A DNA stretch of 64,000 nucleotides from Aplectana chamaeleonis (Eukaryota > Nematoda > Chromadorea > Rhabditida > Cosmocercidae), in the NCBI GenBank assembly GCA_029168955.1, contig JAPDOI010000171.1, positions 62,001 through 126,000 on the forward strand, read 5' to 3'. Position numbers and translations under genes: made by a program. This document shows positions 21,101-31,245 of the stretch, one piece after another; position 1 is the first letter of the stretch; each line of letters starts with the position of its first letter. The notes beneath the pieces are model-generated. The model made no database searches, had not been told where the DNA came from, and was given only the letters and a program-made list of their open reading frames with translations.

Positions 21101-21420
21101 ACGACGTGAGTCGAGATGCGGCGGGACTCGGCAGGTCGCAGTCGGCCGAAAAAAATGCACCCAAATCACGTGAGAAACACCTATATCGAACGGGTGGGGT
21201 GAGGACGATTTCGGTGGGACTCAGTCGGACTCAGTCGGTGCATTGGCCCCGCCCTTGTACGCTTGAGAACCATCAGTATCGACCGGGGGGATTGCGGTGG
21301 GCATCAGACGGTCGCAGTCGGACTCAATGGGTTGATTTTTTGCATCCGTTTCCCACGAATTCGGTGCGTATCGACCGGGTGGGACTCAGTAGATCCACCG
21401 ACTATGACGGGGCTTAGAGC
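21101..21420. repeat. Degenerate ~92-bp tandem repeat, about three copies
   Basis: TATCGAACGGGTGGGG at 21,184, TATCGACCGGGGGGA at 21,277 and TATCGACCGGGTGGGA at 21,369 mark three copies 92-93 bases apart. Each is associated with GTCGGACTCA- or GGTGGGACTCAG-like motifs. A further copy in the opposite orientation is at 6,883-6,950. Confidence 0.6.
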
Positions 21421-21736
21421 TGGCGAAAATTTCAGTTTAGCCTAACTGAATCCATCTTCTGAAAAGAATTCAGACGAGCCGCACATATTTCAGAGAGGCG
21501 TGTTGTTGAATAGCTACCTAGGCTAAGCAAAAAAGTCAGCAACGAACAAGATAATCTGAATCACTTATTCACATCTGACTGAATAGATTCGGTCAGATCT
21601 GACTGACTTCTTTGATAGAGAGCAGAGAAACAGCGTGCCAGGTCAGGGGAGTGCTCGAGACTTTTTTAAGGAGCAAAGGAGTATCTTAGATAATTCAGCA
21701 GAGATATCGTTTTATCAAGGTATCAATATCAATATC
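21421..21736. other. No feature seen
   Basis: Non-coding sequence with a few GATTCGGTCAGATCTGACTGA-like short palindromes near 21,570-21,605. Confidence 0.4.
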
Positions 21737-22146
21737 AGCTTCCACGAAACAGACAGCATTTCATTTATTGAGAAACGGAGCATGGAGTTGGTCGATTAAT
21801 GAACGACCAGGTATGGAATAATGGACGGTTGTTCTTATCATCACAGGTATCATTATGTTCCCATCATCATGGATTTGCGAGACCGATCACTTGAATGCAA
21901 TCTATCGCTCGATACGATTTCGGATCCGTCTGAGCCCTGTTTGAATCATTTCGGGCTCGTCTTATCACCCACTCAGATTATCCTGACTGAGTGGTGGGCT
22001 CACCACGGGCCTGTGTCCTTCTGCGGTGATTTTTACGCATACACTGGTGAGACTCTAGGAGGGGAAATGGCTGCGAGAAGAGAGGACTGTACGGGCCGCA
22101 ACTGCTCACCCTCACGTATAAGTCAGAACCAGGAGAAGCATTCGAC

Positions 22147-22596
22147 GTGCTTGCCTTGTCTTACGAAGGGGTTTGTCCACCACCCCTCCCCCTCCCCCCC
22201 CCACAAAGAAACCATACAGGAGACTCAGAGTTAAATGCTTATTTTGAACATAACAACAACGAAGGAGCCAGCGGTGACGCAACGCAGGAAAGGGGAGAAA
22301 CGTCTCCTCCATGTGTTGATGAAGAACTGCTTTGTCTTTTCTTGAAGAAGGTGAAGACTATTTCCGATGTTTGCCCAAATGTTGACGAGAACTTCCAAGA
22401 AACTGCCAACGGCGTTCAGAAGCTTGACGCCACCCGACAAGAAACTATTATCCAAGCTAAACAATTCAGGACAGAAACAAACTATTACCTCTCAGGAATG
22501 TGTCAACTCATGAAGGACAAGAATGGTCTCATTGAAGCCAAAATTCAAAGGAACGAGATGATAGATAGGAAGTATGGCCTTTTTTATCGAGAATGA
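22147..22596 (+). pseudogene. Unrecognised ORF, left arm of palindrome (damaged copy)
   Basis: From about 22,216 the frame reads SELNAYFEHNNNEGASGDA, ETSPPCVDEELLCLFLKKV and NVDENFQETANGVQKLDATR, and it stops at 22,594 after GLFYRE. The right-arm copy is longer, so this one is truncated by a small indel. Upstream, in another frame at 21,821-22,200, is CSPSRISQNQEKHSTCLPCL, also shared with the other arm. The region is hydrophilic and probably helical or coiled-coil. I recognise no family. Confidence 0.4.
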
Positions 22597-22712
22597 ACAT
22601 TTCACACGTGCGAGTTGACGAAGAAATGTTGAATTTAGAAGTAAACTCCAAATACCGTGCGTTACCGAATGCCACAATGGCATGCAGTGAGGATATCAAC
22701 TGCGTTGTTATA

Positions 22713-23600
22713 TCAGAACGACCGACTCAAACTCCCAAATAAAAATTGCAGAGTATTTAATGGCTTTGTGGCAATTGGTACCGCACGGTATTTTTTGTCT
22801 TGTGAATTCAGATCAGCCTTAATTGATATTGGAAAAATACAACTGGTCCAGCTACTACAAAGATGAATCCTCATCCTCTTACAGACCTTCCGTACGCAAG
22901 TGCGATACAAGATCTCATCAGTTATCGAGAAAAAACTTGGCAGCAGAAACGCATCACACAAAAATATCAAAAATAGATCTCTGACCACTCGCAGGTGTGA
23001 AAGCGTGTTCGTTAGAATTCTTTTCTGTTCATTCTCGATAAAAAGGCAATACTTCCTATCTATCACCTCGTTTTCCATTTGAATTTCGGAGTCAATGAGA
23101 CGATTCCTGTCCTTCACGAGTTGACAGATTCCTGAGAAGTAATAGTTTATTTCTGTCTTGAATTGTTTAGCTTGAATAAAAGTTTCTTGTTGGGTGGCGT
23201 CAAGCTTCTGAACGACGTTGGCAGTTTCTTGGAAGTTCTCGTCAACATTTGAGCAAACATCGGAAATAGCGTTCACCTTCTTCAAGAGGAGACAAAGCAG
23301 TTTCTCATCGACACATGGAGGAGACGTTTCTCCCCTTTCCTGCGTTGCGTCCCCGCTGGCTCCTTCGTTGTTGTTATGTTCAAAATAAGAATCACACTCT
23401 AAGTCATCGTCTGTAGGGTTTGTTTGTAGAGGGGGGGGGGAGTGGTCGACAAACCCTTTTGTAGGACAAGGCAGGCACGTCAAATGCTTCTCCTGGTTCT
23501 GACTTATACGTGAAGGTGAGCAGTTGCTGCCCGTACAATCCTTCCTTCTAGCAGGCATTTTCCCCTCTCGGAGTCTCACCGGTGTATGCGTAAAAATCAC
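22713..23600 (-). CDS. Unrecognised ORF, right arm of palindrome
   Basis: This open frame is 295 codons on the minus strand. It contains KDCTGSNCSPSRISQNQEKH and CLPCPTKGFV, a Cys-containing start; then SYFEHNNNEGASGDATQERG; then a helix-rich segment, LLCLLLKKVNAISDVCSNVD to KQFKTEINYYFSGICQLVKD, with heptad-like hydrophobic spacing; then a short hydrophobic stretch, DLFLIFLCDAFLLPSFF. The conservation between arms in frame suggests it was once coding, possibly a product of a mobile element. A further conserved frame lies outward at 23,620-23,805 (MAGCSYHHRYHHVPIIMDSR). The last ~90 codons may be read-through into non-coding sequence. No function can be given. Confidence 0.4.
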   Translation of the reverse strand: MIFTHTPVRLREGKMPARRKDCTGSNCSPSRISQNQEKHLTCLPCPTKGFVDHSPPPLQTNPTDDDLECDSYFEHNNNEGASGDATQERGETSPPCVDEKLLCLLLKKVNAISDVCSNVDENFQETANVVQKLDATQQETFIQAKQFKTEINYYFSGICQLVKDRNRLIDSEIQMENEVIDRKYCLFIENEQKRILTNTLSHLRVVRDLFLIFLCDAFLLPSFFSITDEILYRTCVRKVCKRMRIHLCSSWTSCIFPISIKADLNSQDKKYRAVPIATKPLNTLQFLFGSLSRSF

Positions 23601-23842
23601 CGCAGAAGGACAGATGCCTCTAGTGAGCCCACCACTCAGCCCTGATAATCTGAGTGGATGATAAGACGAGCCCGAAATGATTTAGACAGGGCTCAGACGA
23701 GTCCGAAATCGTATCGAGCGATAGATTGCATTCAAGTGATCGGTCTCGCGAATCCATGATGATAGGAACATGATGATATCTGTGATGATAAGAACAACCG
23801 GCCATTATTCTCCACGTGGCCGTTCACTAATCGACCAACTCC

Positions 23843-24349
23843 ATGCTCCGTTTCTCAATAAATGAAATGCTGTTTGTTCCGTGGAAGCTAATCTCAACTA
23901 GCCGCATCAATCTAGATCGATTGCATGAGCGTCACAGGGAATACATGGAGAGTGGTGGAGGGGAACCTTTGTGGGTTTTACTCCTTGCACCTAATATGTC
24001 TTTCTGCACGCTTATCGGCAGCCAAAAAAATTACATTTGTGTCAGCTCGCATCCGGTGGTTCGTGGCACCAGAATATTCGCCGAAGACTTACTGGAGCTA
24101 TTGAAATCTCAACAACACGCCGTATACATGCTGGGAACCGAGCACATCATAGGATCCGTAGTTTTATTCTTGTACGACGAAATTGAGAACACGATTAACG
24201 TCCTTATCGAAGAGTACAAACTGACTGAATCATTTTGTTCTCTCATTCCGGAATCAGATAGTCTCGAATCCCAACTAATAGGTAAACTTAGAGAAACAAA
24301 GCATTCTTTTCAATGTTTCCAAAGGCTCGTTTTCTGTCCGACCCTCTGA
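23843..24349 (+). CDS. Unrecognised open frame, possible exon
   Basis: The frame opens inside the outer end of the palindrome, but only the part after 23,890 is unique sequence. It encodes LDRLHERHREYMESGGGEPL, WVLLLAPNMSFCTLIGSQKN, ICVSSHPVVRGTRIFAEDLL and a long acidic tail, about 150 codons to a TGA at 24,347. Composition and hydrophobic periodicity look like a folded protein. I see no catalytic motif and recognise no family. It is either an exon of an unknown plus-strand gene or part of an element. I chose no start because the first ATG belongs to the repeat. Confidence 0.35.
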   Translation: MLRFSINEMLFVPWKLISTSRINLDRLHERHREYMESGGGEPLWVLLLAPNMSFCTLIGSQKNYICVSSHPVVRGTRIFAEDLLELLKSQQHAVYMLGTEHIIGSVVLFLYDEIENTINVLIEEYKLTESFCSLIPESDSLESQLIGKLRETKHSFQCFQRLVFCPTL

Positions 24350-24885
24350 TCTCATAAAAGGTCCAGCTTGCATAATATCTTCTAAGAATATGAAGTTTGC
24401 CTCTGTTTTGTAGTCCGCTCATTTACAGCTGCTCATTCATGTTTTTATGCTCCCTGTTTGTTTTCATTTCATGTGAGGGGTTTCCGATAACAAATAACGG
24501 TAAATTTCTCCCAAAATGGTTGCATATCGTATAAACGGATAACGAATAACGAACGCCTGAGTAATAACAAGGAAATTTCACCGTTACTTGATATAGCGAA
24601 ATCTAATATCCGCTTATCCCTGCATACGATCTGCCATTTTGTTTAACTTATTTCCGTAAATTTGTTCATGCTGAGTATTTGTTATGATATGTTATTAAGC
24701 GTGCATGTGATGAAATTGTGGTTTTTGTTTCAAATGCGAGAGTGAGGTAATAAAAGCGTGTTATTTGTATGTGAAAGCTGAGAATTGAAGTAGAAATCCG
24801 GGGCTTCTTTTTTTGTTTTGAAGGTCACTCGTGGTCAAGCGTGCATGCATGGGTGCCCCCATCTCGTTTACCACGGGCAGGGACC
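24350..24885. other. No gene; possible end of a hAT-like element near 24,628
   Basis: The run of GATAACGAATAACG-like motifs (24,485-24,560), followed by ATATCCGCTTATCCCTG ending at 24,628, resembles one end of a hAT-type element (read inward CAGGGATAAGCGGATAT). A similar short end is at 15,491-15,507. No partner end was found for either. Confidence 0.3.
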
Positions 24886-25026
24886 GTATGCATGAACGCA
24901 CGCGACAAGATTAGGTAACGTGCGGGGAAGGCACCAGTGACGGAGCGCCGCTGATCAAGGGCTCCGTCATTGGTCAGTGCCTTCCCCACACGTTACCTAA
25001 TCTCGTCGAACGCGTTCATGCATACG
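24886..25026. repeat. Long hairpin, ~61-66-bp arms, 14-base loop
   Basis: The left arm (24,886-24,946) begins CGTATGCATGAACGC and includes GATTAGGTAACGTG and GGGGAAGGCAC. The right arm (24,961-25,026) is its inverted copy with a few mismatches and a small indel. The loop is GCCGCTGATCAAGG. It could be a small MITE or a transcribed hairpin RNA; the sequence alone does not decide. Confidence 0.85.
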
Positions 25027-26044
25027 ACCCCAGGGATTAATACGGCTGAGGCTTCTTAGGATACTCGCGATAAGTCCAATTCTCGTCTATACGGACCGAC
25101 CATTTCATGTCTAGCCTTTTAGCGCTACCCGGCTTAAATTGCGGGTTGGTCGCCATTGATCACGCGATCGGCCCCACTCTTCTTCGCGGTAAGTACGCTT
25201 TTTGTCTGAGAAGGCGAAGTTCAGAGTTTTCGCGGCGCGACGCGATGGCACATGTCAGCGCGACGCGAAAATCGAGGCGTGCATGGCTCGCGAATGCTAG
25301 GCGACTACGTGCAATTGCGTACTTCCGCAATTTCCCGTACCCAAGCAAAATTAATCAATATGCGATCTTATTCTGTTTATTTCAATGTAATTTTCCTTTT
25401 TTACCCTTTATCTGTATCCTTTATCACACTTTTTTGATTTCGTTACGACAATTTGCTCTATTAGTAACAAAACAATCAGGAAGACATCGGGAGCAAATGA
25501 TGCTTAGATTTTTACAGATTAAGGTATTTTCCGTGAAATGAGACCGAATTATGCACGCCCTGTTTGTACACCGTAACCATTTAGAGACCTTCCTAAAATC
25601 GATTTCGGCCAGACAGCCTGGAACTACTGAAAAATAGAGGATGAAAACTTGTTGGAGAAAAGAGAGTGGGAGAAATAGTAAAGAAAAGGCTTGAGAAGAA
25701 TCTAGACGCCCCTTGAGTCCCCGATGAAGGGAGAAAAAATAATGGCATTCGTTTCGCGACCATCATTTGCGCGTCAAGTTCGATGCATCGCACCTCTTTA
25801 CTGTGAACACCTAGCGGCGACGCGACGCGACGTTGCTTGATCGATACGTAGGCTAATTATAATGTCGCGTCGCGCCGCGAATGAACTCTAGGCGCCGCAT
25901 AACGCTCTCGCGCGGATTGCGACGCGATGCAGGGTCGAGTCCTGCCTAACCACTAAATTTTGTATTCAACTCGGCTACCTTGTGATATTGATTGAAATCC
26001 GAATACTCGGTGTCATCAATGCTAGGTGCCTGATCTAATGACTT
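25027..26044. other. No gene recognised; CGACGCGA-rich motifs
   Basis: TTCGCGGCGCGACGCGA at about 25,233 recurs inverted near 25,865, and shorter CGACGCGA copies cluster at 25,810-25,930. They may mark the ends of a ~650-bp element. No coding sequence is identified. Confidence 0.35.
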
Positions 26045-27045
26045 GACAGTAATACGCTGCGATACAAACTCTACTCCTAGAGGCGGTGTTGCTATTTTGC
26101 TCAAGAGTATTTTTTCATAGACTAACGTTTTCTCGGAATCTATCCACCCTGGCTATCAAATCTTCACTGTGAATATAGTTTATGGAAATACTTCCACCAA
26201 AAACATACTAGTGTACAGATCGCCTTCTTGTAATTCCACTATTACAAGACAGCTGTTCAAAGCCATAGGTGATCTTTCTATATGTCCATGTCAGAAATAG
26301 ACTGGAGCGAGAACAGTCACCACCAGAACGCTAACCTTATGTGCTGTCATGGTTATTCACAACTGGTGAAATGTCCAACACGTGGCAACAACATTCTTGA
26401 TCTAATATTTTCAAATTCAGGAGAAGTGGTAGAGAAGGTTAGGATTTGTACTCCTATTGGGCACAGCGACCATAAAAGTATTGCATTCAACGAGATTTTC
26501 AGCGGTACAAAACAAGATACGGTGTACGTGAGGTAATTTTCTAAGTGCAACTTCTACCTGATTAATAATTATTTATCTTCCATTATCTGGAGGGAATCCT
26601 TTGATTGCGTGACAACGTTTCATGAAAAATACGAAACGTTCCGTAGACCCTCGTTTCGCCCACCGTATCCAACCTACCCCTTATCTACTGAACATGCCCG
26701 AACAGAAGGAAAGGCTGTTCCATTATGCAAATGCTAGTGGTCAATGGTTAGGATACAACAACTTTACGAAGAAATTTACGGAGAGGTTGAAAAAGTTCAA
26801 CTCCAATCTAGAGAAGAAAATTCTGGCATCTGGAAAGAAACGAGATTTCTATAAATATCCGAGAAGAAAACTGGGTGCAAAGGAAAACTCTGGAGGTTTA
26901 TTAATTAACGGTAGCAGAGTTGTAAGTGATGCGGAAAAGGCGAACGCGTTTTCCGACGAATTTTTGAAAGTGTATTCGGCGGGTGACGGCCGAAGATCAG
27001 AAATCGATCTCGTCATTGAACATCCAATGCCAGAAATACCATACA
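26045..27045 (+). pseudogene. CR1/Jockey-like LINE, endonuclease and linker part
   Basis: Translation in shifting frames gives an apurinic-type endonuclease: RGGGVAIL near 26,070, IHPGYQIFTVNIVYGN and ILVYRSPS, then LVKCPTRGNNILDLIFSNSG at 26,350-26,420 and the C-terminal catalytic IGHSDHKSIAF at 26,455-26,490. After a frameshift comes a basic linker (26,622-27,045) with KKRDFYKYPRRKLGAKENSG and DAEKANAFSDEFLKVYS, typical of the segment between endonuclease and reverse transcriptase. The endonuclease would nick target DNA. Multiple stops and frameshifts make it inactive. It is separated from its reverse transcriptase (29,045 on) by a 2-kb insertion. Confidence 0.82.
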
Positions 27046-27061
27046 TACTCAGAGAAGTCCA

Positions 27062-27262
27062 AGGACGATCCGCGGCGCTTTTGCAGGATCGTCCGCGGCC
27101 GACGACCGGACGATCCTTCACCGAAGCCGCGAATGCGCCGGCAATGCGCCGCGGACCATCTTGCCAGCGCCGCGGATCGCCCTGCAGGCGCCGCGGATCG
27201 TCCTGCAGGCGCCGCGGATCGTCCTGACAGCCGCCGTGGACCGTCCTGAGAGCCGCCGCGGA
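27062..27262 (+). repeat. GC-rich 21-bp minisatellite
   Basis: Copies of CGCCGCGGATCGTCCTGCAGG with substitutions repeat every 21 bases, most regularly at 27,150-27,262, with more degenerate copies before. It translates as a 7-residue RRGSSCR-type repeat, which is incidental. It starts where the LINE is interrupted. Confidence 0.8.
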
Positions 27263-27285
27263 CAGTCCTTTTGAATATTGTTATC

Positions 27286-27946
27286 CAGCCCACCCCAACC
27301 GACTCATTGGCCGTGGGACAGATTTTGGCATTGGAGTACGCTTTTCGCGCTAGCATTCCATACTCCTCAGAAAGCCTCAATATCACAATTTTGCAGGATT
27401 TCTCCATCGTAAGAGCTAATTTCAAGAGTAGAACAGCTCGACTAACATGCATAACTGGTTTCGATAGTTTAGCTGTACAACTGTGACATGTATCGCTGAA
27501 GTATTGTGAAAATATTATATTTTATTGCAATCTTTTAGACATCGGTGATGTATAATTATGATTATGAACAAATGATTAATGTATGATCATGAGCTTTAAA
27601 TTCTCGAAATCGAGAGCTCATATTTTATGACTCTTAAGCAACAACTTTGTAATATTAGTTTAGACTGAAGACCTGTAACACATAGTTATTGCACAACCAG
27701 TTGTTTGTGTTACCATGGGCATGCATTGCAATATGCCATAAACTGAACAAGTCTACGAATGCCCATCGAAACCAGTTCTACATGTAAATTGAGCTGTTCT
27801 ACCTCTGAAAATAAGTCGTACGGTAGAGCAACCCTGCGAAATTGTGACACTGATGCTTTCTGAGGAGATAAGAAAGCTAGCGCGAAGAGCGTGCAACAAT
27901 GCCGAAATCTGTCTCACGGCCACTGAGTCGATGGGGGGTGGGCGAA
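27286..27946. repeat. Inverted repeat, ~180-bp arms, ~300-bp loop
   Basis: 27,286-27,466 (with CGACTCATTGGCCGTG, CTCCTCAGAAAGC and AACTGGTTTCGAT) is the inverted copy of 27,764-27,946 at roughly 80% identity. Each arm has an open frame of about 60 codons running in the same sense relative to the repeat (RTARLTCITGFDS against RTAQFTCRTGFDG), which I cannot assign. Confidence 0.8.
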
Positions 27947-28024
27947 CTGACTGTTTCCATCTAATTGGGAGTGGTGCTCTACTAGAATATCCCACTCGAT
28001 GGAAACAGAGTTCATGTACTGTGC

Positions 28025-28066
28025 TTCTCTGCGTCAAATTCCACTCCTCTGCGTCAAATTCCCCTC
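28025..28066 (+). repeat. Two tandem copies of a 19-bp sequence
   Basis: CTCTGCGTCAAATTCCACT is followed at once by CTCTGCGTCAAATTCCCCT. It is a minor local duplication. Confidence 0.7.
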
Positions 28067-28257
28067 CGCAATTGCGTATTGAGACGCTTCGCGGTCGCAC
28101 GCGCTCGAGCCGGACGATATTCCGGCGCCGTAGCCGATAAGCTGATTGTAGGTGTTTTTTTTCATTTTCCCCAATTTTCTTGGCTTCTGTGACCAAACCC
28201 GTCCTTCTGTGTTTCTTCATATATTAAAGTATTATATCTACATGCAAACCAATTTTA

Positions 28258-28637
28258 TCCTTCCAGATGGCTCCGCAACAACTTCTAGGGGAGAAAAAAT
28301 TCACGGTGGTAGGTAATTTTTCATTTTCACGTTTATTTTTGTAATTCTCTCTTTTTGTTTTCCTTCCTTACATTCCAGTGATTTATATGATTGTTTGATT
28401 TTCTAGGGTAGATCTGGTTTCATGCCGAAATCGATCAAAGTCGGTATCAAACAGGAACTATTCTTGAAAAAAAAAACATGAGGAGAATTACCAAACCAAA
28501 CAATCATGGAAATTATTTGAATGAGAAACAAAACAAAATCAGAAGAGAATCTCAAAAATGAACGAGAATATGAAAATTTACTTACCATTGGGAATTTTTT
28601 CTGCCCTAGAAGTTGTTGCGATGGCATCTAGAAAGAA
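28258..28637. repeat. Inverted repeat, ~148-bp arms, each with an exon-like start
   Basis: The left arm (28,258 to about 28,405) and the right arm (about 28,490-28,637) are inverted copies. Left, after an ATG at 28,267, reads MAPQQLLGEKKFTV before a possible GTAGGTAA donor. Right, on the minus strand, reads MPSQQLLGQKKFPMV before GTAAGT. Both continue into T-rich, intron-like sequence. They look like two inverted copies of a short first exon with its intron. I do not recognise the protein. Confidence 0.7.
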
Positions 28638-28849
28638 TAATTAGCGTGCATGTAGATATAACGGTTTGAAGAAGTTACAAATACGATAAAGTCGAAGTCA
28701 GCGGCTGGAAAATTGTCTAAGACTGCGGGGAATGAGGTAGTGGAGTCGTTCAATCCAAAAACAACTCAAAAATATATATGGCTGCTTTTCATCGATCAGT
28801 ATTGAGATGGTGGATTGGCGTTGCGCCCCGGAGCCACCCCCTCGAGAAC

Positions 28850-28966
28850 AAACAGCGCCGCGGATCGGCCGTTTGACCCTCCCACTATCAATCGTGCCGC
28901 GGATCAGCCGCCAAGCGCCGCGGACCGTCCGGAAAGCTCATCTGCCGCCGCGGACGAGCCGTGAGT
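28850..28966 (+). repeat. CCGCGG-rich motif cluster
   Basis: Four copies of a GCCGCGGAYCRGCC-like motif occur here, in the same orientation as the 21-bp minisatellite at 27,062-27,262. They lie just before the LINE sequence resumes. Confidence 0.6.
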
Positions 28967-29044
28967 TTGTCTGAGTATATAGGCCCATTAACAATCTATG
29001 GATATATGAGTACATGGCCAACTTCTAACTCTCGAAAACCTGAT

Positions 29045-30588
29045 TAAATCCCCTACCAATTTTTACAAAATATCGCACACATAATCTCAGGTCCGCTATC
29101 TTTTTTGTATAACCAATCAATATTACTATCTGAAGCACTCTTAAGTTACACCGATTTCAAAAAAAAACAAACTGCAACGGACCCAAGGAGTTACAGCCTT
29201 GTAAGCCTCACGTCAGTTTTTTTGCAGACTCCAAAAAAAATCATCAAAAAACACATAGTGGAACATCTTGATATCAATAAAATTATTTCAGTATGCCAAC
29301 ATGGGTTCGTAAAAGGTAGACCCTGTTTCATCCCAAGTGAACTCATGTGCTGGTGATAATCCAAATCAACAGGTCACTAGGGATGTACCAGAGCTTAAAT
29401 CTGCCGAAACCAATCTACTGGAAAGTCCCAATGATTGGGCGAACATTTTGGACGCCTCCATGATTGGACGAACATTTTGTGATGTTATATATTTCGATTT
29501 CCAGATAGCTTTTGATCGTGTGAGTTCTGCCAAACTTCTGGATAGGTTAGATGCAATTGGTTTTCATCCGAATATCAAAGCATGGGTGAGAGAATACCTG
29601 ACTGGAAGAACCTTCCAAGTGAATATTAACGGGGCACTTTCGGATATCAAAAATATCAACAGTGGAGTGCTTCAAGGAGTATGTATTGTCACCTATCCTG
29701 TTTAATATCTATACGGCAGAAGTACCAAAACTACTAGAATATGAAAATGCAACCTGCAAACAATACGCGGATGATCTGAAATTTTATTGCAATGTCTCGC
29801 GACCTGAAGGTATTTTTGCTGTACAGTCCGCTATCGATAGCTTGACGATTTGGTCTCAAGAATGGAATCTCCCACTTTCATCAGAAAAAAACTTTGCATT
29901 TGAGGATAAGAGCCTCTGAAACACCACCGGCATACAACATGGATGCCATTACCTTTGAACCGGTGAACTCAGTCAAAGATCTGGGATTTCTTTACACAAA
30001 AGACTTAGATTCCTCCGCTCACTACCACGTAGTATGCAGAAAGGCTATGATACGAACGTTTCACATATTCAAAGCGCTATCTATCAGAGATAAGAACAGT
30101 CTTATCACTGCATATAAGACCTATATAAGGCCATTAGTTGAGTGGGGTGCACGGTGTTCAACCCATCCAAGAAAAAAGATATCAGCAAGATAGAACAAAT
30201 GCAGAGGAATTTCACGAGAACGGTTTTAGTTAGAACTGAAGGCTATCGGTGCTCTAGTATTCCTTCATCTACGGACCGAGACTCAGTTTTCAAATTAGCA
30301 ACGTTGGAAACAAGAATAAAGGTTTATGATTTATGTACAGTGCACAAGATCATACATGGGAAGTAAAGTACTGTTGATGCCTCAAAGTTCTATACACTTG
30401 TTCACTCGGTAACACGTGGTGGACAAATGAAGATTTCCAACCGCAATCCGAACACTAGGCATAGAGCGGTCGGTTTCACATCCCGCCCTGGATCAACATT
30501 CATTCTATCAAAAGGGGTCTTCCAAGCCAAAGAGGTTTGGTTGGCGTCAGAAACGTTCCAACAAAAAGGGAACAATAGGTAAGTAGAA
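29045..30588 (+). pseudogene. CR1/Jockey-like LINE, reverse transcriptase part
   Basis: In three alternating frames a reverse transcriptase can be followed: SYSLVSLTSV near 29,200 and CQHGFVKGRP near 29,295; then VIYFDFQIAFDRV with LLDRLDAIGFHPNIKAWVRE and YLTGRTFQVNINGALS; then SPILFNIYTAEV and the catalytic CKQYADDLKFY near 29,760. The thumb and C-terminal region follow (VNSVKDLGFLYTKDL, TAYKTYIRPLVEWGA, ISKIEQMQRNFTR), ending with VWLASETFQQKGNNR at 30,583. Frameshifts near 29,335, 29,680, 29,900 and 30,160, and a stop at 30,364, disable it. The catalytic YADD is intact. The last ~85 bp lie in an inverted repeat. Confidence 0.88.
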
Positions 30589-31103
30589 TGAGGAGAGTCT
30601 ACAAAAAGTGAACAATATTTTCTGAGACTGATTTTCCTAGCCGATACTTCTTAACAGCGGAAACAAACCGTTGCGGTGTTCTACACGAAAGCGCTCTTTG
30701 GTTCCAAAATTGGTCAAGATCACGCGAGAACCGTTCAAATGTGTGTGCATGTAAACCTAATACTTACCATCAGAATAGAAGATGATGCCAAAAACACAGA
30801 CGGAAGGTTAGCTTCAGTTGCTACGAGAAGCGAAACCAAAGTGCAGCATCTAATGAGAGTATTTTCATATGATCTCGTCGAAATTGAAGTCCATTCTTGG
30901 AAACCATTGAACTCTTCCTCGTGAAATACCACAACGGTTTGTTTTTGCTGTTAAGAAGTATCGGCTAGGAAATTCAGTCTCAGAAAATATTGTTCACTTT
31001 TTGTAGACTCTCCTCATCCTACTTGCCTATTGTTCCCTTTTTGTTGGAACGTTTCTGACGCCAACCAAACCTCTTTGGCTTGGAAGACCCCTTTTGATAG
31101 AAT
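30502..31103. repeat. Inverted repeat (~175-bp arms) covering the LINE tail, beside the satellite
   Basis: The left arm (30,502 to about 30,678) and the right arm (about 30,929-31,103) are inverted copies, about 96% identical by eye. They share TTCTATCAAAAGGGGTCTTC, CCAAGCCAAAGAGG and GTGAACAATATTTTCTGAGA. The left arm contains the end of the LINE coding frame, so the right arm is an inverted duplicate of it. The ~250-bp loop has open frames on both strands (82 codons plus, 65 codons minus) without known motifs. The repeat ends about 140 bp before the satellite. Confidence 0.9.
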
Positions 31104-31245
31104 TGTTCATTTTTTATTGATATTACGAAGTAATATCTTTGAAAAATCTTCAATATTTTTCGAATAGCATGGATTGCTATAATATTCAGTGAGCAGCAAA
31201 CTTGTTGCGCACGCTACAAATGAAGCGCTACTCACTTTCCACGAG
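31104..31245. other. Spacer between inverted repeat and satellite
   Basis: AT-rich, with no repeat units and no gene seen. Confidence 0.5.

Larger units (their letters stand above)
21737..23889. repeat. Large imperfect palindrome (2,153 bp)
   Basis: The sequence from 21,737 rightward is the inverted copy of the sequence from 23,889 leftward. It begins AGCTTCCACG, then GCATTTCATTTATTGAGAAA, CGGAGCATGGAGTTGGTCGA and onward for about 1 kb per arm. The left arm is shorter near the centre: a deletion near 22,600 removes about 24 bases, and more is missing before 22,640. The centre lies near 22,720-22,750. Both arms carry the same unrecognised protein frame, pointing away from each other's ends toward the centre. 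Confidence 0.9.

Noticed and set aside
25915..25965. tRNA-like T-arm (GCAGGGTCGAGTCCTGC)
   Set aside because: The stem-loop is plausible, but no matching acceptor stem, D-arm or anticodon arm could be placed upstream.
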